From JAJDUF01 sp965238265 (GTDB lineage: Bacteria; Chloroflexota; UBA11872; UBA12225; JAJDUF01), in NCBI GenBank assembly GCA_965238265.1, contig OZ250185.1:1-64000 (forward strand): DNA of 64,000 nt, written 5' to 3'. Under the pieces are notes generated by a model, which saw only the letters and a program-made list of their open reading frames with translations, was not told the origin of the DNA and made no database searches. Shown here piece by piece: positions 8,250 through 15,915 of this stretch (position 1 is the stretch's first letter; each line of letters begins with the position of its first letter). A program made the position numbers and the translations under genes.

Positions 8250-10724
8250 CTACGCCTCACGCCCGCCCGCCTCTGACGCGCCGGATAAGGTCAGGTCTGG
8301 ACGCAGGCGTCGCCAGGCCCGGAGCACGAGCCAACTGCCGGGGCCGACGAGGCTCCAGGCGATAGCCGCGTTCACGTAGGGCAGGGCATGGTGAGCATAG
8401 CGGCCGGGGAATATCTGCGCCGCTCCGGTGCCGGCCAGAAACGAATAGGGCGGGGCCAAGACCCACAGGATGACCAACGGGATGATCCATCGCCGCGACG
8501 CCAGCAGCAGTCCGATGCCCAGCACAAACAGCCATAGGAGACGTTGGTCGTGCGCCAGGAGCACGCGCGTAAAGATGTGCTCGTACCCTCGTAAAGAGAT
8601 GACCGCGAATTCCGGCACGGAGTGATAGCCGAAGAAGTACTCCATCGGCGTAATCATTGGCCCTGCAGCCCAGCCATCTCGCTGGTACTCCTCCTCGGTC
8701 GGGAATCCTGGATCCTTGCCAACGCGCTCCCTGAATTCCAGGTTGCGGTTGACCGTGGCGCCATAGTTCGCCGGGAAGAAGGGATTGCCGGTGCGGTAAT
8801 AGAAGCCACCATACATGGGGATGACCAAGGCAATCATGACGATCCACGACACGACGATCCCTCGCCACGACCACTGCGCCACCCACCGGCCACCGACCGC
8901 CAGCATCACCAGCAGGTGGAGCTGCACCTCCGAGCGGGTGAGCACTATTGCCGCGGCAGCAATGCCGGCCAGCACCGGCCAGGACCATTGTGCGCCGGGT
9001 GCGCGGTGGCAGAGGAGTGCAATCACGGCCAGGAAGAGCAAGGTGCCTAGCTCTTCGCGCAGCCCGAGCACGGAGTTGGTGATATGTGCAGGATTGACTG
9101 CCAGGAGCAGACCGGCCAGCAAACCGGTCAGCCAGCCGAGCCGTGCTGCTGCAAAGGCAATCGTAGTAGCGACCACCGCAACCGAGAGGCCTGCTGACAA
9201 GAATCGCAGGTGAAAGACGGAACTGCCCAGCAGATCGAAGGTCCAGCGGACGAGAAAGATCCACAGTGGCTCGCGCACACCGAACGCCCGAATGTAGAAC
9301 ATCAGCCAGGGCGGCAGGCCGAGCCGCGCCGCGTCGGCGGGGAGCAGATCGGCATAACTCTTGTAGCCAACCGCATCCGGGAGCAATTGAAGCAAGCGTA
9401 CTTCCATCATCTCTGCCCAGCGGAGATCAACGCCCACGAGCACAACGGCTACTGCCGCCGGTATGAACGCTGCCCGCGCAATCGTCTCGAAGCGTCGTTC
9501 GCTCTCCCCCCCACTGCCCAGTGAAGCGAGTGCAGTCGCCAGCGCCGCTACCCAAAACACAATATGCGGCGCGCTGCCGGTCAGTAGCGGCAATCGCCAC
9601 AACAGCGTTCCCAAGAGCAGCGCGGCGCTGCCCATCCCGGCGCTCTGCCACCAGTTCCACCGCAGCCGTATAGCCGCGAGGTAGGCGAGCAGCGCCGCTC
9701 CGACGAGCCGGGCGAGGTCGGGTAAGTCCGGTGGTGGTAGCGCCTCCGGGTCTACGACCGTATTCACCATCACCAAGACGACGACCGGCGCCGCTTGGTC
9801 GGTGGTGTTGTGTGCCGAGAGGCGGATGTAATACGTCGTGGCAGCGCCGAGTGCGGGCGTGAGGTCAAAGCCTTGCCGGTCAGGAGTCAGCGCTCCGAAC
9901 GAGGTGTTCTCCGCCAGCGTCTGGTAGGTCACACCACCATCTGTCGAGACCTCGACCCGGTTGGGGAACGTAATAGCAGCGTTGAGCCGGCCGGGGCTGG
10001 GTGGCTCCCACAACTGGTTATAGAAATCGAGCTTGATCCAAACCAGCGAGTCGGATGGACGCTCCAGGCGATAGACGATCTCGCCCGCGGTGTGCGGCTC
10101 CAGGGTCAGACCGACCTCGCCTGGGCGGAGGCTCACTCGCGACACTTCCTTACCAGGCCCATTGATGCCCCGGTAGTAGGACTGATAGTAGTTGTATGCC
10201 TCAGCATCGGGCGGTTCTGCGCGGAACAACGGTCGGACCACCTGCGGCCAGCCCACCACGCCAATGACTGCTATCGCGGCGACGAGGGCGAGGGGGCCGC
10301 GTGCCGCACCGACGACGCGAGTCAACGCGGGGCGCAGCATACTGCTGCGAACAAGGAGCCAGCCGCGCAGCCGTTCAGCCCGGATGTCCAGAACCACGAC
10401 GATGACGGCGAGCACCACAACGGCGACCCAGCCCGGTAGCCACGGCCACTTCAGTAGATCAATCGCCAGCCGGGCAAAGGGGGCCAGGAAGTCACGCAAT
10501 CCGGCCGGGCCGAGCGAGCCGAGGAAAGCGAGGAGGGCCGCTCCGAGGACGGCGATACTTGCCAGCGCCGGGTACCGATGACGGTACAGGCGAACCCACA
10601 GCACACGAGCTAGCCCCGTCCAACGCTCGTTCACAGCGATCAGGGCCAGGCAGATCACTGCGCTCGCCGACATCAGGGTAGTGGGCCAATAACCGACCAT
10701 GAGTACGTTAACGGTCCACGACAT
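8250..10724 (-). CDS. Large polytopic glycosyltransferase, PMT/ArnT (GT39/GT83)-like
   Basis: 824 aa. About five hydrophobic segments in the first 200 residues lead into a beta-rich external domain (about residues 200-340, NYYQSYYRGINGPGKEVSRV). A second set of about ten helices follows. The second part contains LRFLSAGLSVAVVATTIAFAAARL and NPAHITNSVLGLREELGTLLFLA, characteristic of ArnT/PMT-like GT-C enzymes that use polyprenyl-phosphate sugars. It would fit as user of the product of the DPM-like enzyme at 4598. It is the first gene of the minus-strand block, after about 215 bp of noncoding DNA. Confidence 0.8.
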   Translation of the reverse strand: MSWTVNVLMVGYWPTTLMSASAVICLALIAVNERWTGLARVLWVRLYRHRYPALASIAVLGAALLAFLGSLGPAGLRDFLAPFARLAIDLLKWPWLPGWVAVVVLAVIVVVLDIRAERLRGWLLVRSSMLRPALTRVVGAARGPLALVAAIAVIGVVGWPQVVRPLFRAEPPDAEAYNYYQSYYRGINGPGKEVSRVSLRPGEVGLTLEPHTAGEIVYRLERPSDSLVWIKLDFYNQLWEPPSPGRLNAAITFPNRVEVSTDGGVTYQTLAENTSFGALTPDRQGFDLTPALGAATTYYIRLSAHNTTDQAAPVVVLVMVNTVVDPEALPPPDLPDLARLVGAALLAYLAAIRLRWNWWQSAGMGSAALLLGTLLWRLPLLTGSAPHIVFWVAALATALASLGSGGESERRFETIARAAFIPAAVAVVLVGVDLRWAEMMEVRLLQLLPDAVGYKSYADLLPADAARLGLPPWLMFYIRAFGVREPLWIFLVRWTFDLLGSSVFHLRFLSAGLSVAVVATTIAFAAARLGWLTGLLAGLLLAVNPAHITNSVLGLREELGTLLFLAVIALLCHRAPGAQWSWPVLAGIAAAAIVLTRSEVQLHLLVMLAVGGRWVAQWSWRGIVVSWIVMIALVIPMYGGFYYRTGNPFFPANYGATVNRNLEFRERVGKDPGFPTEEEYQRDGWAAGPMITPMEYFFGYHSVPEFAVISLRGYEHIFTRVLLAHDQRLLWLFVLGIGLLLASRRWIIPLVILWVLAPPYSFLAGTGAAQIFPGRYAHHALPYVNAAIAWSLVGPGSWLVLRAWRRLRPDLTLSGASEAGGREA

Positions 10725-10939
10725 TGCTCGCTACCGGATGATCGGAGGGACTACCCGGCCATGATCGGTAGAGGCAGACCTAGCTTACCTGAGGAAGGAC
10801 GATAACGGCCAACGCGGCAACAACCGCCATAGACCTCCTAGACATAAGAGGCGGCCGAAATACAAGAACACACTGCAGGGAAAGAGATGGCCCGCCAGGG
10901 CACCGCCGCTGACGTTCTTCCCTTGGTGAATAGTCCAGG

Positions 10940-11200
10940 CTAGTCGGGCAGCAGGGGCTTGACCGCTTCCATCACCTCACTAAGCTCGGGAAAGCGCCTG
11001 GTCTGCTGCTTCGAGTAGACCAGGTTTCCGCCCACGGAGACCTCGAAGGCACCGCCTGTGCCGGGCACCAACTCCAGGCTGGCGATCTGCTGTGAGAACG
11101 TACCGAGCAGCTCTTGCGCCGTCCACGCGGCGCGCGGAAGATAGTTTCAGGGCACACAGTATTCGAGCCGGATGTGTGCGCCTGGTGCATCCATCGCCAT
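10940..11200 (-). CDS. SelW-like Rdx family protein with in-frame TGA (probable selenoprotein)
   Basis: From ATG 11200, preceded by AAGGAGG seven bases upstream, the frame reads MAMDAPGAHIRLEYCVP, then TGA (11147-11149), then NYLPRAAWTAQELLGTF and SLELVPGTGGAFEVSVGGNL, ending at TAG 10940. This is a complete 86-residue Rdx (SelW/SelT-type thioredoxin-like) protein. Its redox motif is C-V-P-X-N-Y with the TGA exactly at the second cysteine of CxxC, the position occupied by selenocysteine in SelW. A hairpin follows the TGA (11116-11133). The methyltransferase gene upstream has the same anomaly. Standard gene callers would split or miss this gene. A TGC-to-TGA nonsense mutation is the alternative, though the frame stays intact afterwards. 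Confidence 0.85.
11116..11133 (-). promoter_or_regulatory. Candidate bacterial SECIS hairpin of the Rdx gene
   Basis: On the minus strand GCGCCG pairs with CGGCGC around a six-base loop CGTGGA. The second loop base is G and lies 20 nucleotides after the TGA. Bacterial SECIS elements are known as short stem-loops shortly downstream of UGA with a G in the first two loop positions; this meets that description. Chance hairpins are common in GC-rich DNA. Confidence 0.6.
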
Positions 11201-11233
11201 GTTACTACCTCCTTGCGGAATTCGGACGGACCA

Positions 11234-11239
11234 ATCGTA
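11234..11239 (-). promoter_or_regulatory. Possible extended -10 for the Rdx gene
   Basis: The minus strand has TGGTACGAT, an extended -10 pattern, about 34 bp upstream of the ATG. The -35 match (TCGCAA, 17 bp upstream) is weak. Confidence 0.3.
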
Positions 11240-11264
11240 CCACGAATGGAGCGGCGTTGCGACT

Positions 11265-11972
11265 CTACAGGCCAGCGTGAGTCTCCGCTTGAACGGCCGC
11301 GCGCGGCGGAAGAGCGGTGCCGACGATACCGGGTGACGTGATGCCGAGCGTCGCCGGAAGCTGCACGCGGCGCAGCGCCTGGACGCGCCAGCCGCTGGCC
11401 AGCAGCACCTCATGGGTCCGGCGGTTGGGACAGCAGCCGGCGCCTAGTCGTTTCCAAAGTGGAGTGACTGCATCCTGAACTGCGCCGTGCCAGCGGCCCG
11501 GGGCGCGCACGTGCTCAAGAAAATGCAGCGGTCCGTCGGGACGCAGTACCCGTGCAAGCTCGGCCAGCGTCGCTGGCACCTGAGACACACTTCAGAAGGT
11601 CAGGATGACGATAGCGCTATCGAAGCTCCCGGCTGCGAAGGACAGCCGCTCGGCCACCTCCGAGGCCAGGATGACGGGCACTAGTGCGGTGGCCGCCTTG
11701 CGCTCGGCCCGCTGGCGCATGTGCAGGTCCGGCTCGACGGCAGCGACGCGCTCCACGCGCTCCGGGCGATAGTAGGCAAAATTGGCGCCCGTACCGGCCC
11801 CAACCTCGATCACCTCGCCGGTTGCCCTGCCCACCGTTTCCGCCCGGAGCGCTGCGAGGCCGGCTTGCTCGGCGCCCGCCGTCCAGCGGTCGTACAGCGC
11901 GGCAAAGATCGGATGCCCTTTCCGGAACCCGGCCTGGCGGTTGTCTGCACGGTCATCGTAGTTGCCCGGCAC
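11265..11972 (-). CDS. METTL7-like SAM methyltransferase with in-frame TGA (candidate selenoprotein)
   Basis: GTG 11972 follows GGAGGG. The frame has motif I VIEVGAGTGANFAYY, VAAVEPDLHMRQRA and SFDSAIVILTF, then TGA (11592-11594), and continues SVSQVPATLAELARVLRPDG, FLEHVRAPGRWHGAV, LWKRLGAGCCPNRRTHEVLL. Length is 235 aa with the TGA as codon 127. Small thiol-methyltransferase relatives of METTL7/TMT1 have VLCSV at this point, so TGA replaces a conserved Cys. Reading is uninterrupted on both sides. A hairpin (11563-11577) follows at the same offset as in the Rdx gene 64 bp downstream. Selenocysteine is an inference; a nonsense mutation cannot be excluded. Confidence 0.8.
11563..11577 (-). promoter_or_regulatory. 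Candidate bacterial SECIS hairpin of the methyltransferase gene
   Basis: GCCAGC pairs perfectly with GCTGGC around a three-base loop GAC whose first base is G, 20 nucleotides after the TGA. This is the same G offset as in the neighbouring Rdx gene. Confidence 0.55.
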
Positions 11973-12176
11973 GACGCCCTCCGAACGCGCCCAACCCAAG
12001 ATGAGCGAATACCAGCATGATAGCCGACAACCGAGGCCCAAGCGTGCAGCAGGGCCGCTGCGGGTGTCGAAACTGCATGTCTTTGCCGGCTCCCATCCGC
12101 AGAATCTCTTCCTGCCTCGTGTGCCACCGATTTGGTAGAATCGAATAGCTCACCCAGAGAGCGAGGGGCGCATAAT

Positions 12177-13097
12177 TTGGGGGTCATTGACACGCTGTCG
12201 GCCGGTTACGCCGCGGTGAATCGCCGCCTCTGGCTCCTCAGCATTCCCATCGCGCTGGACTTGGTGTTCTGGGCTGGTCCACGTATTGGTCTGGACCGTT
12301 TTACGACCACCATCACCCTGCCGCTCGCCGCGCCAGGCCAAGCGGAAAGCGCCCAGGCGATGCCAGCATCGTTCAATCCCCTGATGTTGCTGGCCATCCA
12401 CGTGCCCACCTTCCTGGGCCGAGCACTGACCGTGGGGGAAGCGGAAGCGGTCACAGCCGGGGCAGCCGGACCGGGCGCTGCGGTGCTGCTAGCCCTGGTG
12501 CTCATCCCGCTTGGTCTGCTGGTCGCAGGTGTCTACCTTACCGGCATCGCGCAGCTCATTCGGAAACAGTCGGTCAGCCTGGCGGAGTTGCAGCAGTCTG
12601 TCATCTCAGTGTGGGGGAGGACGTTGAAGCTGCATGTGTTTCTGCTGGCGGTTGGCCTTGGCGTGGGAGTGCCCGTGGTAGCGCTGCTCGCCCTCGCAGC
12701 GGCAATCCATGCTGTGCTGGCAACAATGGTGTTCATCGCGTTGCAGGTTGCAATTATATGGGCGGCGATTTACCTCTACTTTGCGCTGCCGGCGGTGGTG
12801 GTTGGGGAGCACGGCCCCATCGCTGCGGTCAGGTCGAGTGTGCAGGTGGTGCGGACGAGCTTGTGGTCCGCGGTGGGTCTCATCGCCATCATCCTGGTCA
12901 TCAGTATCGGCATCCCGCTGGTCTGGCAGCTGCTCGGCTCGCAACCGCTGGGTACGTTGGTCGGCATCGTCGCCAATGCCTATGTGATGACTGGCCTCTC
13001 GGCCGCGACACTGCTGTTTTACTACGACCGAACGCGCGAATCTGCCGACGGCGCTGCGCCGGACGCGCCGCCGCCGGCCCCTTTGCCGTCGGGGTGA
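12177..13097 (+). CDS. Hypothetical polytopic membrane protein
   Basis: About 306 aa from TTG 12177 (GVIDTLSAGYAAVNRRLWL); TTG 12132 in the same frame would add 15 residues. About six hydrophobic segments are present, with a Pro/Ala-rich tail. The repeated pattern GPIAAVRSSVQVVRTSLWSAVGL is typical of integral proteins resembling the DUF7847/YciC glycerophosphoryl-diester type, but no firm family is claimed. It lies 58 bp before gyrB on the same strand. A TGGTAGAAT extended -10 sequence (12132-12140) may be its promoter, in which case the longer start is wrong. Confidence 0.7.
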   Translation: MGVIDTLSAGYAAVNRRLWLLSIPIALDLVFWAGPRIGLDRFTTTITLPLAAPGQAESAQAMPASFNPLMLLAIHVPTFLGRALTVGEAEAVTAGAAGPGAAVLLALVLIPLGLLVAGVYLTGIAQLIRKQSVSLAELQQSVISVWGRTLKLHVFLLAVGLGVGVPVVALLALAAAIHAVLATMVFIALQVAIIWAAIYLYFALPAVVVGEHGPIAAVRSSVQVVRTSLWSAVGLIAIILVISIGIPLVWQLLGSQPLGTLVGIVANAYVMTGLSAATLLFYYDRTRESADGAAPDAPPPAPLPSG

Positions 13098-13155
13098 CGC
13101 AAGCACGGGACCGCCAAGCGCCGCGACCCAAGCGTTGAGAGGATCGCCTGAAGCA

Positions 13156-15105
13156 ATGAGCAACAGTAGTCCTGCGCCAACCGAGAGTGGCCCCACGGCT
13201 GCGTATGGCGCCGAGCAGATTCAGGTGCTGGAGGGGCTGGAGCCGGTGCGCCGGCGGCCCGGTATGTACATCGGCAGCACCGATCATCACGGCCTGCACC
13301 AGCTCGTCTACGAAGTCGTAGACAACAGCGTTGACGAGGCATTGGCGGGGTCGTGTGATCGTATCCGCGTCGTCGTCCACCAAGACAATAGCGTGACCGT
13401 CGTGGACAACGGACGCGGCATCCCGGTGGACGTACACCCGGAAACCGGCCGTCCGGCGCTGGAAGTGGTGATGACCAAGCTGCACGCCGGCGGGAAGTTC
13501 GGCAGCGGTGGCTACAAGGTATCGGGGGGGCTGCACGGCGTCGGCGTATCGGTGGTGAACGCGCTGTCCGTTTGGCTGCGCGTGGAAGTGCGGCGCGACG
13601 GGCAGCTCTACGCGCAGGACTTCGTGCGCGGCGAACCCCAGGCCGATATGCACGTGCAGGATGGCTACTCAGGCCAGGGTACCAAGACCAGTTTTCTGGC
13701 GGATGACACGATCTTCGAGACGGCCAGCTACGAATACCGGACCTTGGTGCAGCGGCTGCGCGAGCTGGCCTATCTCGCTGCGGGCCTCTCCATCACCCTG
13801 GTAGACGAGCGGAGCGACCGTGAAGTGAGCTTCTGCTTTGATGGCGGAATCACGTCGTTCGCACGCTATCTGAACAAGAACAAGCGGGCGATCCATGCAA
13901 CACCGATTCGCATTGCCCGCGAGGTGGGCCTCGATGGCCAGTCCACGAGCATCGAGCTGGCGCTGCAATACAACGACTCGTTCGACGAGCAGGTGTTGAC
14001 GTTCGCCAATACGGTGAACACCGTTGACGGCGGCACGCACCTGACCGGCTTTCGCGCGGCGCTGACCCGGCAAGTCAACGACTACGCGCGCAAGAGTGGG
14101 CTACTCAAGCCGCAAGACGCGAGTTTGACCGGGGATGATGTCCGCGAGGGGCTGACGGCCGTTATCAGCGTCATGCTCAGTGAGCCGCAGTTTGAAGGCC
14201 AGACCAAGCGCAAGCTCGGCAACGCCGAAGTGCGCTCGCACGTCGAGACCGTCGTCAATGATGAGCTTGGCAACTGGCTGCATGAGCATCCGGACCAGGC
14301 GAAGCGCATCATCGAAAAGTCGCTCACCGCGGCCCGCGCGCGGGAAGCAGCCCGGAAAGCCCGTGACTTGGTGATCCGCAAGAGCGCCTTCGAGGGGATG
14401 GCGTTACCGGGCAAGCTGGCCGACTGCATCGAGCGCGACCCCAGCCGCAGTGAGCTTTTCATTGTCGAGGGAGACTCGGCTGGCGGTACCGCCAAGCAGG
14501 GGCGGCATCGGCAATTCCAGGCCATTCTGCCGCTCCGGGGCAAGATTCTCAACGTGGAAAAGGCGCGTCTGGACCGGATGCTCTCCAGCACCGAAATCCG
14601 TGCCCTGATTACGGCGCTGGGCATCGGCATTGGCGACCAGTTGGACGAGAGCAAGCTCCGCTACGACCGCGTTATTTGCATGACGGATGCCGACATTGAC
14701 GGCCAGCACATCCGCACGCTGCTGCTGACGTTCTTTTTTCGCCATATGGCGCCCATTGTCGAGGAAGGGCACCTCTATATCGCCCAGCCCCCGCTCTACC
14801 GCATCCCCTACCGCCAGCGCTACGTGTATGCGTACAATGATGAAGAGCGAGAGAGTATCATTGCTCGACGTGGCCGGCCGACCGGCCAAATTCAGCGGTA
14901 CAAGGGGCTGGGGGAGATGACGGCGGAGCAGCTCTGGGATACGACCATGAACCCAGAGACCCGCCAGTTGCTCCAGGTCGCCGTTGATGATAGCCTGGCC
15001 GCCGCCCAAACGATTGACACGCTCCTCGGCCCGGATGTTGCACCGCGACGGCGCTTTATCCTGACGCACGCGAAAGACGTGCGTAACCTCGACACCATCG
15101 GATGA
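13156..15105 (+). CDS. gyrB: DNA gyrase subunit B
   Basis: 649 aa from ATG 13156. The N-terminal GHKL ATPase has VYEVVDNSVDEALAG, VVDNGRGIPVD and SGGLHGVGVSVVNALS. The TOPRIM domain shows IVEGDSAGGTAKQ and MTDADIDGQHIRTLLLTFFF, and the C-terminus has RYKGLGEMTAEQLWDTTMNP. Length fits bacterial GyrB without the proteobacterial insertion. It introduces negative supercoils with GyrA, which is not in the window. An upstream TTG at 13135 is possible but the ATG is favoured. ParE is the alternative; the QRYKGLGEMT region and size favour GyrB. Confidence 0.93.
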   Translation: MSNSSPAPTESGPTAAYGAEQIQVLEGLEPVRRRPGMYIGSTDHHGLHQLVYEVVDNSVDEALAGSCDRIRVVVHQDNSVTVVDNGRGIPVDVHPETGRPALEVVMTKLHAGGKFGSGGYKVSGGLHGVGVSVVNALSVWLRVEVRRDGQLYAQDFVRGEPQADMHVQDGYSGQGTKTSFLADDTIFETASYEYRTLVQRLRELAYLAAGLSITLVDERSDREVSFCFDGGITSFARYLNKNKRAIHATPIRIAREVGLDGQSTSIELALQYNDSFDEQVLTFANTVNTVDGGTHLTGFRAALTRQVNDYARKSGLLKPQDASLTGDDVREGLTAVISVMLSEPQFEGQTKRKLGNAEVRSHVETVVNDELGNWLHEHPDQAKRIIEKSLTAARAREAARKARDLVIRKSAFEGMALPGKLADCIERDPSRSELFIVEGDSAGGTAKQGRHRQFQAILPLRGKILNVEKARLDRMLSSTEIRALITALGIGIGDQLDESKLRYDRVICMTDADIDGQHIRTLLLTFFFRHMAPIVEEGHLYIAQPPLYRIPYRQRYVYAYNDEERESIIARRGRPTGQIQRYKGLGEMTAEQLWDTTMNPETRQLLQVAVDDSLAAAQTIDTLLGPDVAPRRRFILTHAKDVRNLDTIG

Positions 15106-15221
15106 TCGAGGCACACGCTCGGACGCGCCTGCTGCTGTCTAAACCTCAGTCCAGCCACGCACACGCGCCGGATCGGCCTTGACGGAGTACGAGCGCATGT
15201 CTCAACCTTGAAAGCGGGCTG

Positions 15222-15821
15222 ATGAAGGTCATCATCGGACTAGGCAATCCCGGACCGGCCTACCAAAGCACGAGACATAACGTAGGTTGGTGGGTGATCG
15301 AGCGGCTGGCGCGGCGCTGGCAAGCCGGCGCACCACGCGCCCGGCAGCGCGCGGCCGTGACCGCGGCCGCGTTCCACGGTGCAGCGGTGCTGCTCGTCAG
15401 ACCGCTGACCTTCATGAACGAAAGTGGTGCCGCGGTGCGCGCCTTGGTTGGAGCAGAGAACTTGGTCGGCAGCGACCTGTTGGTAGTGTATGACGAGCTG
15501 GCCCTCCCGCTGGGACAGCTCCGCGTGCGGCCACGGGGCGGCGCTGGAGGGCACAAGGGTCTTGGATCGGTGCTTGCCGCGCTCGGTACACAAGACGTGC
15601 CACGGCTACGGATCGGTATTGGGCAGCCGCCACCCGGCGTTGACCATGTCTCCTACGTCCTGGGAGACTTCACGGCCGAGGAGCTGCAAGAGATCGAACA
15701 CGCCGTAGACCGCGCCACGGAGGCGGTCGAATGCATCCTACGAGACGGGCTGACTGCAGCGATGGATCGGTACAATGCTACGCTCCGCGCGCCGCCGCCG
15801 CCGCCGCGACGGCACCTCTGA
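15222..15821 (+). CDS. pth: Peptidyl-tRNA hydrolase
   Basis: 199 aa. It hydrolyses peptidyl-tRNAs that dissociate from stalled ribosomes. Catalytic positions are visible: N9 in GLGNPG, H19 in TRHNVGW, N66 in FMNESG and D91 in VVYDELALPLG. The usual GGHNGL loop reads GGHKGL (H111, K112), so the asparagine corresponding to E. coli N114 is lysine here. The C-terminal tail ends in a run of prolines and arginines. It is followed by an R1 repeat and then mfd, a pth-mfd order common in bacteria. Confidence 0.95.
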   Translation: MKVIIGLGNPGPAYQSTRHNVGWWVIERLARRWQAGAPRARQRAAVTAAAFHGAAVLLVRPLTFMNESGAAVRALVGAENLVGSDLLVVYDELALPLGQLRVRPRGGAGGHKGLGSVLAALGTQDVPRLRIGIGQPPPGVDHVSYVLGDFTAEELQEIEHAVDRATEAVECILRDGLTAAMDRYNATLRAPPPPPRRHL

Positions 15822-15886
15822 CCGCTCAGGCTGCACTATCCGATGCCTCCGGCAAGATTTGATGGTGTAGCCTTAGCAGTCGTCCC
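15821..15886. repeat. R1 palindromic repeat, copy G (pth-mfd spacer)
   Basis: Left arm TGACCGCTCAGGCTGCAC and loop start TATCCGATG match R1. The right side GTGTAGCCTTAGCAGTCGTC pairs imperfectly. It fills most of the pth-mfd gap and overlaps the pth stop. Confidence 0.7.
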
Positions 15887-15915
15887 CTATCCTCTGAGCC
15901 TTTGGAGACCAGTCA

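Noticed and set aside
11265..11588. Two separate small genes instead of one UGA-containing methyltransferase
   Set aside because: The downstream part lacks a credible start and continues the same fold and frame as the upstream part.
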